A stretch of 64,000 bases of DNA from Luidia sarsii (Eukaryota; Echinodermata; Asteroidea; Paxillosida; Luidiidae): NCBI GenBank assembly GCA_949987565.1, contig OX465110.1, positions 7,680,018-7,744,017 of the forward strand. The letters run 5' to 3'. Numbering within the stretch: the first letter of the stretch is position 1; every line of letters begins with the position of its first letter. The translations under genes were made by a program, and so were the position numbers. Shown here in pieces: positions 28,201 to 40,245 of the stretch. The notes below the pieces were generated by a model, which did not search any database, was not told the origin of the DNA, and saw only the letters and a program-made list of their open reading frames with translations.

Positions 28201-31200
28201 ACCAGGATCAAGAAATCTCAAATCGGACATTTGATAATGAAATTATAAAAATGCAAAGAGAACTTACTTCCATCAGCGAGGCAACTTGTGTTGTATGGGC
28301 AGTAGCACATTGCAGTCGGCGGAGAGAATCTGGAAAGAAAACAGACTTTGCGAGTTAATATCTCCTTCAATATCACTATGATGAATCTAAAACTTGGCAA
28401 GTTAAAAGGCCTTGGAAAAGGCAATCGACCAGTATCAAGAAATCTCAAATCGGACATTTGAAGATGAAAATATAGTCATGCAAAGAGAACTTACTTCCAT
28501 CAGCGAGGCAACTTGTGTTGTATGGGCAGTAGCACATTACAGTCGGAGGAGAGAATCTGGAAAGAAAAACAGACTTTGCAAGTTAATATCTCCTTCAATA
28601 TTGTTATGATGGAGCTAAAACCTGGCCTCCAGTGAGGCCTTGGAAAAGGCAATCGACCAGGATCAAGAAATCTCAAATCGGACATTTGAAGATGAAATTA
28701 TAGTCATGCAAAGAGAACTTACTTCCATCAGCGAGGCAACTTGTGTTGTATGGGCAGTAGCACATTACAGTCGGCGGAGAGAATCTGGAAAGAAAAACAG
28801 ACTTTGCGAGTTAATATCTCCTTTAATATTGTTATGATGGAGCTAAAACTTGGCCTCCAGTGAGGCCTTGGATAAGGCAATCGACCAGGATCAAGAAATC
28901 TCAAATCGGAAATTTGATGATAAAATTATGATCACTCAAAGAGAACTTACTTCAATCAGCGAGGAAACTTGTGTTGTATGGGCAGTAGCACATTACAGTC
29001 GGAGGAGAGAATCTGGAAAGAAAAACAGACTTTGCAAGTTAATATCTCCTTCAATATTGTTATGATGGAGCTAAAACTTGGCCTCCAGTGAGGCCTTGGA
29101 AAAGGCAATCGACCAGGATCAAGAAATCTCAAATCGGACATTTGATGATGAAATTATAGTCATGCAAAGAGAACTTACCGCCATTAGCGAGGCAACTTGT
29201 GTTGTATGGGCAGTAGCACATTACAGTCGGAGAAGAGAATCTGGAAAGAAAAACAGACTTTGCGAGTTAATATCTCCTTCAATATAGTTATGATGGAGCT
29301 AAAACTTTGCCTCCAGTGAGGCCTTGGAAAAGGCAATCGACCAGGATCAAGAAATCTCAAATCGGACATTTGATTATGAAATTATAATCATGCAAAGAGA
29401 ACTTACTTCCATCAGCGAGGCAACTTGTGTTGTATGGGCAGTAGCACATTACAGTCGGCGGAGAGAATCTGGAAAGAAAAACAGACTTTGCGAGTTAATA
29501 TCTCCTTCAATATCACTATGATGAATCTAAAACTTGGCAAGTTAAAAGGCCTTGGAAAAGGCAATCGACCAGTATCAAGAAATCTCAAATCGGACATTTG
29601 AAGATGAAATTATAGTCATGCAAAGAGAACTTACTTCCATCAGCGAGGCAACTTGTGTTGTATGGGCAGTAGCACATTACAGTCGGAGGAGAGAATCTGG
29701 AAAGAAAAACAGACTTTGCAAGTTAATATCTCCTTCAATATCACTATGATGAATCTAAAACTTGGCAAGTTAAAAGGCCTTGGAAAAGGCAATCGACCAG
29801 TATCAAGAAATCTCAAATCGGACATTTGAAGATGAAATTATAGTCATGCAAAGAGAACTTACTTCCATCAGCGAGGCAACTTGTGTTGCATGGGCAGTAG
29901 CACATTACAGTCGGAGGAGAGAATCTGGAAAGAAAAACAGACTTTGCAAGTTAATATCTCCTTCAATATTGTTATGATGGAGCTAAAACTTGGCCTCCAG
30001 TGAGGCCTTGGAAAAGGCAATCGACCAGGATCAAGAAATCTCAAATCGGACATTTGATAATGAAATTATAAAAATGCAAAGAGAACTTACTTCCATCAGC
30101 GAGGCAACTTGTGTTGTATGGGCAGTAGCACATTACAGTCGGCGGAGAGAATCTGGAAAGAAAACAGACTTTGCGAGTTAATATCTCCTTCAATATCACT
30201 ATGATGAATCTAAAACTTGGCAAGTTAAAAGGCCTTGGAAAAGGCAATCGACCAGTATCAAGAAATCTCAAATCGGACATTTGAAGATGAAAATATAGTC
30301 ATGCAAAGAGAACTTACTTCCATCAGCGAGGCAACTTGTGTTGTATGGGCAGTAGCACATTACAGTCGGAGGAGAGAATCTGGAAAGAAAAACAGACTTT
30401 GCAAGTTAATATCTCCTTCAATATTGTTATGATGGAGCTAAAACCTGGCCTCCAGTGAGGCCTTGGAAAAGGCAATCGACCAGGATCAAGAAATCTCAAA
30501 TCGGACATTTGAAGATGAAATTATAGTCATGCAAAGAGAACTTACTTCCATCAGCGAGGCAACTTGTGTTGTATGGGCAGTAGCACATTACAGTCGGCGG
30601 AGAGAATCTGGAAAGAAAAACAGACTTTGCGAGTTAATATCTCCTTTAATATTGTTATGATGGAGCTAAAACTTGGCCTCCAGTGAGGCCTTGGATAAGG
30701 CAATCGACCAGGATCAAGAAATCTCAAATCGGAAATTTGATGATAAAATTATGATCACTCAAAGAGAACTTACTTCAATCAGCGAGGAAACTTGTGTTGT
30801 ATGGGCAGTAGCACATTACAGTCGGAGGAGAGAATCTGGAAAGAAAAACAGACTTTGCAAGTTAATATCTCCTTCAATATTGTTATGATGGAGCTAAAAC
30901 TTGGCCTCCAGTGAGGCCTTGGAAAAGGCAATCGACCAGGATCAAGAAATCTCAAATAGGACATTTGATGATGAAATTATAGTCATGCAAAGAGAACTTA
31001 CTTCCATCAGCGAGGCAACTTGTGTTGTATGGGCAGTAGCACATTACAGTCGGCGGAGAGAATCTGGAAAGAAAAACAGACTTTGCGAGTTAATATCTCC
31101 TTCAATATTGTTATGATGGAGCTAAAACTTGGCCTCCAGTGAGGCCTTGGAAAAGGCAATCGACCAGGATCAAGAAATCTCAAATAGGACATTTGATGAT

Positions 31201-32960
31201 GAAATTATAGTCATACAGAGAGAACTTACTTCCATCAGCGAGGCAACTTGTGTTGTATGGGCAGTAGCACATTACAGTCGGAGAAGAGAATCTGGAAAGA
31301 AAAACAGACTTTGGGAGTTAATATCTCCTTCAATATAGTTATGATGGAGCTAAAACTTTGCCTCCAGTGAGGCCTTGGAAAAGGCAATCGACCAGGATCA
31401 AGAAATCTCAAATCGGACATTTGATGATGAAATTATAATCATGCAAAGAGAACTTACTTCCATCAGCGAGGCAACTTGTGTTGTATGGGCAGTAGCACAT
31501 TACAGTCGGCGGAGAGAATCTGGAAAGAAAAACAGACTTTGCGAGTTAATATCTCCTTCAATATCACTATGATGAATCTAAAACTTGGCAAGTTAAAAGG
31601 CCTTGGAAAAGGCAATCGACCAGGATCAAGAAATCTCAAATCGGACATTTGATAATGAAATTATAAAAATGCAAAGAGAACTTACTTCCATCAGCGAGGC
31701 AACTTGTGTTGTATGGGCAGTAGCACATTACAGTCGGCGGAGAGAATCTGGAAAGAAAAACAGACTTTGCGAGTTAATATCTCCTTAAATATCACTATGA
31801 TGAATCTAAAACTTGGCAAGTTAAAAGGCCTTGGAAAAGGCAATCGACCAGTATCAAGAAATCTCAAATCGGACATTTGAAGATGAAATATAGTCATGCA
31901 AAGAGAACTTACTTCCATCAGCGAGGCAACTTGTGTTGTATGGGCAGTAGCACATTACAGTCGGAGGAGAGAATCTGGAAAGAAAAAACAGACTTTGCAA
32001 GTTAATATCTCCTTCAATATTGTTATGATGGAGCTAAAACTTGGCCTCCAGTGAGGCCTTGGAAAAGGCAATCGACCAGGATCAAGAAATCTCAAATCGG
32101 ACATTTGATAATGAAATTATAAAAATGCAAAGAGAACTTACTTCCATCAGCGAGGCAACTTGTGTTGTATGGGCAGTAGCACATTACAGTCGGCGGAGAG
32201 AATCTGGAAAGAAAACAGACTTTGCGAGTTAATATCTCCTTCAATATCACTATGATGAATCTAAAACTTGGCAAGTTAAAAGGCCTTGGAAAAGGCAATC
32301 GACCAGTATCAAGAAATCTCAAATCGGACATTTGAAGATGAAAATATAGTCATGCAAAGAGAACTTACTTCCATCAGCGAGGCAACTTGTGTTGTATGGG
32401 CAGTAGCACATTACAGTCGGAGGAGAGAATCTGGAAAGAAAAACAGACTTTGCAAGTTAATATCTCCTTCAATATTGTTATGATGGAGCTAAAACCTGGC
32501 CTCCAGTGAGGCCTTGGAAAAGGCAATCGACAAGGATCAAGAAATCTCAAATCGGACATTTGAAGATGAAATTATAGTCATGCAAAGAGAACTTACTTCC
32601 ATCAGCGAGGCAACTTGTGTTGTATGGGCAGTAGCACATTACAGTCGGCGGAGAGAATCTGGAAAGAAAAACAGACTTTGCGAGTTAATATCTCCTTTAA
32701 TATTGTTATGATGGAGCTAAAACTTGGCCTCCAGTGAGGCCTTGGATAAGGCAATCGACCAGGATCAAGAAATCTCAAATCGGAAATTTGATGATAAAAT
32801 TATGATCACTCAAAGAGAACTTACTTCAATCAGCGAGGAAACTTGTGTTGTATGGGCAGTAGCACATTACAGTCGGAGGAGAGAATCTGGAAAGAAAAAC
32901 AGACTTTGCAAGTTAATATCTCCTTCAATATTGTTATGATGGAGCTAAAACTTGGCCTCC
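25205..32960. repeat. 17-mer higher-order repeat (3874 bp), two tandem copies
   Basis: The 17 monomers at about 25205-29077 are followed directly by a second copy at 29078-32951. Markers are ACTTACCGCCATTAGCG, ATTTGATTATG, TTGTGTTGCATGGG, GGAAAGAAAACAG (one A deleted), GAAATATAG and GAAAAAACAG (one A inserted), all at an offset of 3874. Substitutions seen between copies are few, for example ACATTGCAG at about 28311 versus ACATTACAG, and GACAAGG near 32530 versus GACCAGG. The shortfall from 17 x 228 (3876) comes from shared single-base indels. The divergent CGGAAATTTG monomer occurs twice per copy. Confidence 0.92.
26116..26342. repeat. Monomer with a one-base deletion in the AAAAAC run (one of about 14)
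   Basis: GGAAAGAAAACAGAC replaces GGAAAGAAAAACAGAC. The same loss occurs in monomers starting at 28167, 29990, 32041, 39791, 44803, 51865, 54599, 55510, 56877, 58243, 60293, 62115 and 63710. The opposite change, one added A, is seen in the monomers at about 27957 and 31830, and TCTGAAAAAAAAAACAG in the monomers near 57559, 58925, 60747 and 62342. These look like replication slippage in a short A run that was then spread by block duplication. On the minus strand they alter only the length of the pyrimidine tract. Confidence 0.8.
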
Positions 32961-34091
32961 AGTGAGGCCTTGGAAAAGGCAATCGACCAGGATCAAGAAA
33001 TCTCAAATAGGACATTTGATGATGAAATTATAGTCATGCAAAGAGAACTTACTTCCATCAGCGAGGCAACTTGTGTTGTATGGGCAGTAGCACATTACAG
33101 TCGGCGGAGAGAATCTGGAAAGAAAAACAGACTTTGCGAGTTAATATCTCCTTCAATATTGTTATGATGGAGCTAAAACTTGGCCTCCAGTGAGGCCTTG
33201 GAAAAGGCAATCGACCAGGATCAAGAAATCTCAAATAGGACATTTGATGATGAAATTATAGTCATACAGAGAGAACTTACTTCCATCAGCGAGGCAACTT
33301 GTGTTGTATGGGCAGTAGCACATTACAGTCGGAGAAGAGAATCTGGAAAGAAAAACAGACTTTGGGAGTTAATATCTCCTTCAATATAGTTATGATGGAG
33401 CTAAAACTTTGCCTCCAGTGAGGCCTTGGAAAAGGCAATCGACCAGGATCAAGAAATCTCAAATCGGACATTTGATGATGAAATTATAATCATGCAAAGA
33501 GAACTTACTTCCATCAGCGAGGCAACTTGTGTTGTATGGGCAGTAGCACATTACAGTCGGCGGAGAGAATCTGGAAAGAAAAACAGACTTTGCGAGTTAA
33601 TATCTCCTTCAATATCACTATGATGAATCTAAAACTTGGCAAGTTAAAAGGCCTTGGAAAAGGCAATCGACCAGGATCAAGAAATCTCAAATCGGACATT
33701 TGATAATGAAATTATAAAAATGCAAAGAGAACTTACTTCCATCAGCGAGGCAACTTGTGTTGTATGGGCAGTAGCACATTACAGTCGGCGGAGAGAATCT
33801 GGAAAGAAAAACAGACTTTGCGAGTTAATATCTCCTTAAATATCACTATGATGAATCTAAAACTTGGCAAGTTAAAAGGCCTTGGAAAAGGCAATCGACC
33901 AGTATCAAGAAATCTCAAATCGGACATTTGAAGATGAAATATAGTCATGCAAAGAGAACTTACTTCCATCAGCGAGGCAACTTGTGTTGTATGGGCAGTA
34001 GCACATTACAGTCGGAGGAGAGAATCTGGAAAGAAAAACAGACTTTGCAAGTTAATATCTCCTTCAATATTGTTATGATGGAGCTAAAACC
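26116..34091. repeat. Nested 9-mer (2051 bp) inside the 17-mer, about 3.4 copies
   Basis: Within the 17-mer a 9-mer starting with the ATTATAAAAATGC monomer recurs: 26116-28166, then a truncated 28167-29077 (four monomers), 29990-32040, and 32041 to about 34091. The offset is 2051 (9 x 228 minus 1). The structure of the region is therefore 9-mer, partial 9-mer, four other monomers, and the series again, showing amplification on at least two levels. The last copy ends in a hybrid monomer near 33881: its left half has the GAAATATAG mark of the 27957/31830 class, while its right half lacks the inserted A of that class and joins a later monomer, so two monomers are missing. Confidence 0.87.
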
Positions 34092-34546
34092 TGGCCTCCA
34101 GTGAGGCCTTGGAAAAGGCAATCGACCAGGATCAAGAAATCTCAAATCGGACATTTGAAGATGAAATTATAGTCATGCAAAGAGAACTTACTTCCATCAG
34201 CGAGGCAACTTGTGTTGTATGGGCAGTAGCACATTACAGTCGGCGGAGAGAATCTGGAAAGAAAAACAGACTTTGCGAGTTAATATCTCCTTTAATATTG
34301 TTATGATGGAGCTAAAACTTGGCCTCCAGTGAGGCCTTGGATAAGGCAATCGACCAGGATCAAGAAATCTCAAATCGGAAATTTGATGATAAAATTATGA
34401 TCATGCAAAGAGAACTTACTTCAATCAGCGAGGCAACTTGTGTTGTATGGGCAGTAGCACATTACAGTCGGCGGAGAGAATCTGGAAAGAAAAACAGACA
34501 TTGCGAGTTAATATCTCCTTCAATATTGTTATGATGGAGCTTAAAC

Positions 34547-37500
34547 TTGGCCTCCAGTGAGGCCTTGGAAAAGGCAATCGACCAGGATCAAGAAATCTCA
34601 AATCGGACATTTGATGATGAAATTATAGTCATGCAAAGAGAACTTACTTCCATCAGCGAGGCAACTTGTGTTGTATGGGCAGTAGCACATTACAGTCGGA
34701 GGAGAGAATCTGGAAAGAAAAACAGACTTTGCAAGTTAATATCTCCTTCAATATTGCTATGATGGAGCTTAAACTTGGCCTCCAGTGAGGCCTTGGAAAA
34801 GGCAATCGACCAGGATCAAGAAATCTCAAATCGGACATTTGATCATGAAATTATAATCATGCAAAGAGAACTTACTTCCATCAGCGAGGCAACTTGTGTT
34901 GTATGGGCAGTAGCACATTACAGTCGGCGGAGAGAATCTGGAAAGAAAAACAGACTTTGCGAGTTAATATCTCCTTCAATATTACTATGATGAATCTAAA
35001 ACTTGGCAAGTTAAAAGGCCTTGGAAAAGGCAATCGACCAGGATCAAGAAATCTCAAATCGGACATTTGATGATGAAATTATAGTCATGCAAAGAGAACT
35101 TACTTCCATCAGCGAGGAAACTTGTGTTGTATGGGCAGTAGCTCATTACAGTCGGAGGAGAGAATCTGGAAAGAAAAACAGACTTTGCGAGGTAATATCT
35201 CCATCAATATCACTATGATGAATCTAAAACTTGGCAGGTTAAAAGGCCTTGGAAAAGGCAATCGACCAGTATCAAGAAATCTCAAATCGGACATTTGAAG
35301 ATAAAAATATAGTCATGCAAAGAGAACTTACTTCCATCAGCGAGGCAACTTGTGTTGTATGGGCAGTAGCACATTACAGTCGGAGGAGAGAATCTGGAAA
35401 GAAAAACAGACTTTGCAAGTTAATATCTCCTTCAATATTGTTATGATGGAGCTTAAACTTGGCCTCCAGTGAGGCCTTGGAAAAGGCAATCGACCAGGAT
35501 CAAGAAATCTCAAATCGGACATTTGATGATGAAATTATAGTCATGCAAAGAGAACTTACTTCCATCAGCGAGGAAACTTGTGTTGTATGGGCAGTAGCAC
35601 ATTACAGTCGGAGGAGAGAATCTGGAAAGAAAAACAGACTTTGCAAGTTAATATCTCCTTCAATATTGCTATGATGGAGCTTAAACTTGGCCTCCAGTGA
35701 GGCCTTGGAAAAGGCAATCGACCAGGATCAAGAAATCTCAAATCGGACATTTGATCATGAAATTATAATCATGCAAAGAGAACTTACTTCCATCAGCGAG
35801 GCAACTTGTGTTGTATGGGCAGTAGCACATTACAGTCGGCGGAGAGAATCTGGAAAGAAAAACAGACTTTGCGAGTTAATATCTCCTTCAATATTACTAT
35901 GATGAATCTAAAACTTGGCAAGTTAAAAGGCCTTGGAAAAGGCAATCGACCAGTATCAAGAAATCTCAAATCGGACATTTGATGATGAAATTATAGTCAT
36001 GCAAAGAGAACTTACTTCCATCAGCGAGTCAACTTGTGTTGTATGGGCAGTAGCACATTACAGTCGGAGGAGAGAATCTGGAAAGAAAAACAGACTTTGC
36101 AAGTTAATATCTCCTTTAATATTGTTATGATTGAGCTAAAACTTGGCCTCCAGTGAGGCCTTGGAAAGGGCAATCGACCAGTATCAAGAAAGCTCAAATC
36201 GGACATTTGATGATGAAATTATAGTCATGCAAAGAGAACTTACTTCCATCAGCGAGGCAACTTGTGTTGTATGGGCAGTAGCACATTACAGTCGGAGAAG
36301 AGAATCTGGAAAGAAAAACTGACGTTGCGAGTTAATATCTCCTTCAATATTTTTATGATGGAGCTAAAACTTGGCCTCCAGTGAGGCCTTGGAAAAGGCA
36401 ATCGACCAGGATCAAGAAATCTCAAATCGGACATTTGATGATAAATTTATAATCATGCAAAGAGAACTTACTTCCATCAGCGAGGCAACTTGTGTTGTAT
36501 GGGCAGTAGCACATTACAGTCGGCGGAGAGAATCTGGAAAGAAAAACAGACTTTGCAAGTTAATATCTCCTTCAATATTGTTATGATGGAGCTAAAACTT
36601 GGCCTCCAGTGAGGCCTTGGAAAAGGCAATCGACCAGGATCAAGAAATCTCAAATCGGACATTTGATGATAAAATTATAGTCATGCAAAGAGAACTTACT
36701 TCCATCAGCGAGGAAACTTGTGTTGTATGGGCAGTAGAACATTACAGTCGGCGGAGAGAATCTGGATAGAAAAACAGACTTTGCGAGTTAATATCTCCTT
36801 TAATATTGTTAAGATGGAGCTAAAACTTGGCCTCCAGTGAGGCCTTGGAAAAGGCAATCGACCAGTATCAAGAAATCTCAAATCGGACATTTGATGATGA
36901 AATTATAGTCATGCAAAGAGAACCTACTTCCATCAGCGAGGAAACTTGTGTTGTATGGGCAGTAGCACATTACAGTCGGAGAAGAGAATCTGGAAAGAAA
37001 AACAGACTTTGCAAGTTAATATCTCCTTCAATATTGTTATGATGGAGCTAAAACTTGGCCTCCAGTGAGGCCTTGGAAAAGGCAATCGACCAGAATCAAG
37101 AAATCTCAAATCGGACATTTGATGATGAAATTATAGTCATGCAAAGAGAACTTACTTCCATCAGCGAGGAAACTTGTGTTGTATGAGCAGTAGCACATTA
37201 CAGTCGGCGGAGAGATCCTTGAAAGAAAAACAGACTTTGCGAGTTAATATCTCCTTCAATATTGTTATGATGGAGCTAAAACTTGGCCTCCAGTGAGGCC
37301 TTGGAAACGGCAATCGACCAGTATCAAGAAATCTCAAATCGGACATTTGATGATGAAATTATAGTCATGCAAAGAGAACTTACTTCCATCAGCGAGGCAA
37401 CTTGTGTTGTATGGGCAGTAGCACATTACAGTCGGCGGAGAGAATCTGGAAAGAAAAACAGACTTTGCAAGTTAATATCTCCTTCAATATTGTTATGATG

Positions 37501-38212
37501 GAGCTTAAACTTGGCCTCCAGTGAGGCCTTGGAAAAGGCAATCGACCAGGATCAAGAAATCTCAAATCGGACATTTGATGATGAAATTATAGTCATGCAA
37601 AGAGAACTTACTTCCATCAGCGAGGCAACTTGTGTTGTATGGGCAGTAGCACATTACAGTCGGAGGAGAGAATCTGGAAAGAAAAACAGACTTTGCAAGT
37701 TAATATCTCCTTCAATATTGCTATGATGGAGCTTAAACTTGGCCTCCAGTGAGGCCTTGGAAAAGGCAATCGACCAGGATCAAGAAATCTCAAATCGGAC
37801 ATTTGATCATGAAATTATAATCATGCAAAGAGAACTTACTTCCATCAGCGAGGCAACTTGTGTTGTATGGGCAGTAGCACATTACAGTCGGCGGAGAGAA
37901 TCTGGAAAGAAAAACAGACTTTGCGAGTTAATATCTCCTTCAATATTACTATGATGAATCTAAAACTTGGCAAGTTAAAAGGCCTTTGAAAAGGCAATCG
38001 ACCAGGATCAAGAAATCTCAAATCGGACATTTGATGATGAAATTATAGTCATGCAAAGAGAACTTACTTCCATCAGCGAGGAAACTTGTGTTGTATGGGC
38101 AGTAGCTCATTACAGTCGGAGGAGAGAATCTGGAAAGAAAAACAGACTTTGCGAGGTAATATCTCCATCAATATCACTATGATGAATCTAAAACTTGGCA
38201 GGTTAAAAGGCC
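34547..38212. repeat. 13-mer offset repeat (2964 bp), about three monomers shared
   Basis: Monomers at 34547-35248 recur at 37511-38212. Shared marks are GAGCTTAAACTTGG, ATATTGCTATG, ATTTGATCATG, AGTAGCTCATT, GAGGTAATATCTCCATC and the AAGTTAAAAGG and CAGGTTAAAAGG junctions. Part of this set (34547 and 34775) also recurs 912 bp (four monomers) downstream at 35459-35914, with GAGGAAACTTG replacing GAGGCAACTTG. This region holds the last monomers with the alternative junction. Confidence 0.85.
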
Positions 38213-39780
38213 TTGGAAAAGGCAATCGACCAGTATCAAGAAATCTCAAATCGGACATTTGATGATGAAATTATAGTCATGCAAAGAGAACTTACTTCCA
38301 TCAGCGAGTCAACTTGTGTTGTATGGGCAGTAGCACATTACAGTCGGAGGAGAGAATCTGGAAAGAAAAACAGACTTTGCAAGTTAATATCTCCTTTAAT
38401 ATTGTTATGATTGAGCTAAAACTTGGCCTCCAGTGAGGCCTTGGAAAGGGCAATCGACCAGTATCAAGAAAGCTCAAATCGGACATTTGATGATGAAATT
38501 ATAGTCATGCAAAGAGAACTTACTTCCATCAGCGAGGCAACTTGTGTTGTATGGGCAGTAGCACATTACAGTCGGAGAAGAGAATCTGGAAAGAAAAACT
38601 GACGTTGCGAGTTAATATCTCCTTCAATATTTTTATGATGGAGCTAAAACTTGGCCTCCAGTGAGGCCTTGGAAAAGGCAATCGACCAGGATCAAGAAAT
38701 CTCAAATCGGACATTTGATGATAAATTTATAATCATGCAAAGAGAACTTACTTCCATCAGCGAGGCAACTTGTGTTGTATGGGCAGTAGCACATTACAGT
38801 CGGCGGAGAGAATCTGGAAAGAAAAACAGACTTTGCAAGTTAATATCTCCTTCAATATTGTTATGATGGAGCTAAAACTTGGCCTCCAGTGAGGCCTTGG
38901 AAAAGGCAATCGACCAGGATCAAGAAATCTCAAATCGGACATTTGATGATAAAATTATAGTCATGCAAAGAGAACTTACTTCCATCAGCGAGGAAACTTG
39001 TGTTGTATGGGCAGTAGAACATTACAGTCGGCGGAGAGAATCTGGATAGAAAAACAGACTTTGCGAGTTAATATCTCCTTTAATATTGTTAAGATGGAGC
39101 TAAAACTTGGCCTCCAGTGAGGCCTTGGAAAAGGCAATCGACCAGTATCAAGAAATCTCAAATCGGACATTTGATGATGAAATTATAGTCATGCAAAGAG
39201 AACCTACTTCCATCAGCGAGGAAACTTGTGTTGTATGGGCAGTAGCACATTACAGTCGGAGAAGAGAATCTGGAAAGAAAAACAGACTTTGCAAGTTAAT
39301 ATCTCCTTCAATATTGTTATGATGGAGCTAAAACTTGGCCTCCAGTGAGGCCTTGGAAAAGGCAATCGACCAGAATCAAGAAATCTCAAATCGGACATTT
39401 GATGATGAAATTATAGTCATGCAAAGAGAACTTACTTCCATCAGCGAGGAAACTTGTGTTGTATGAGCAGTAGCACATTACAGTCGGCGGAGAGATCCTT
39501 GAAAGAAAAACAGACTTTGCGAGTTAATATCTCCTTCAATATTGTTATGATGGAGCTAAAACTTGGCCTCCAGTGAGGCCTTGGAAACGGCAATCGACCA
39601 GTATCAAGAAATCTCAAATCGGACATTTGATGATGAAATTATAGTCATGCAAAGAGAACTTACTTCCATCAGCGAGGCAACTTGTGTTGTATGGGCAGTA
39701 GCACATTACAGTCGGCGGAGAGAATCTGGAAAGAAAAACAGACTTTGCAAGTTAATATCTCCTTCAATATTGTTATGATG
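35926..39780. repeat. 10-mer higher-order repeat (2280 bp), about seven monomers shared
   Basis: The sequence from about 35926 to 37500 recurs at 38206 to 39780. Private markers match in order: GAGTCAACTTG, TTATGATTGAGC, GAAAGCTCAAATC, AACTGACGTTGCG, TATTTTTATG, GATAAATTTATAATC, GGATAGAAAAAC, GTTAAGATGG, AACCTACTTCC, GTATGAGCAG and GAGATCCTTGAAAG. No difference is obvious by eye inside the shared span, so the copy is recent. It is joined at its left side to the 13-mer copy inside the CAGGTTAAAAGG junction at 38.2 kb. Confidence 0.9.
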
Positions 39781-40017
39781 GAGCTAAAACTTGGCCTCCA
39801 GTGAGGCCTTGGAAAAGGCAATCGACCAGGATCAAGAAATATCAAATCGGACATTTGATGATGAAATTATAGTCATGCAAAGAGAACTTACTTCCATCAG
39901 CGAGGCAACTTGTGTTGTATGGGCAGTAGCACATTACAGTCGGAGGAGAGAATCTGGAAAGAAAACAGACTTTGCAAGTTAATATCTCCTTCAATATTGT
40001 TATGATGGAGCTAAAAC

Positions 40018-40245
40018 TTGGCCTCCAGTGAGGCCTTGGAAAAGGCAATCGACCAGGATCAAGAAATCTCAAATCGGACATTTGATGATGAAATTATAGT
40101 CATGCAAAGAGAACTTACTTCCATCAGCGAGGAAACTTGTGTTGTATGGGCAGTAGCACATTACAGTCGGCGGAGAGATCCTTGAAAGAAAAACAGACTT
40201 TGCGAGTTAATATCTCCTTTAATATTGTTATGATGGAGCTAAAAC
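40018..40245. repeat. Monomer class with GAGATCCTTGAAAG
   Basis: Three substitutions within five bases convert GAGAATCTGGAAAG to GAGATCCTTGAAAG. The class first appears near 37211 and recurs about 22 times to the right (for example 39491, 40856, 41543, 41771, 42911, 45188, 46782, 47238, 48605, 50428, 53162, 55895, 57262, 58628, 61588). It is absent left of 37 kb. It puts TGA in the plus-strand frame but leaves the minus-strand ORF open (QI becomes KD) and keeps AG at the minus-strand acceptor position. A sister form, GATCATTGAAAG at about 44280, 51350, 54084, 56580, 60000 and 63417, loses that AG. Confidence 0.82.

Larger units (their letters stand above)
358..38212. repeat. Domain with the alternative monomer junction (GGCAAGWTAAAAGGCC)
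   Basis: About 48 monomer junctions between 358-373 and 38197-38212 read GGCAAGTTAAAAGGCC, GGCAAGATAAAAGGCC or, in the last few, GGCAGGTTAAAAGGCC. The usual junction is GGCCTCCAGTGAGGCC. The two forms have the same length but differ at about half of the central bases, and the alternative form is normally linked to upstream ATATCACTATGATGAATC and downstream GACCAGTATC. It destroys the 6-bp inverted repeat of the common form. No copy lies right of 38.2 kb, so this position divides the array into two domains with different variant pools. Confidence 0.88.

Noticed and set aside
37283..37330. CENP-B box: TTGGAAACGG in monomers with GGAAACGGCAATCG (also 39563, 40929, 41841, 42297, 44347, 46852, 47308, 50042, 52776, 55282, 61659)
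   Set aside because: Ten bases agree with the central and right part of the mammalian box, but the essential left TTCG is GGCC here and the final CGGG is CGGC. The usual monomer has AAAAGG. The match comes from one A to C change and is probably chance.
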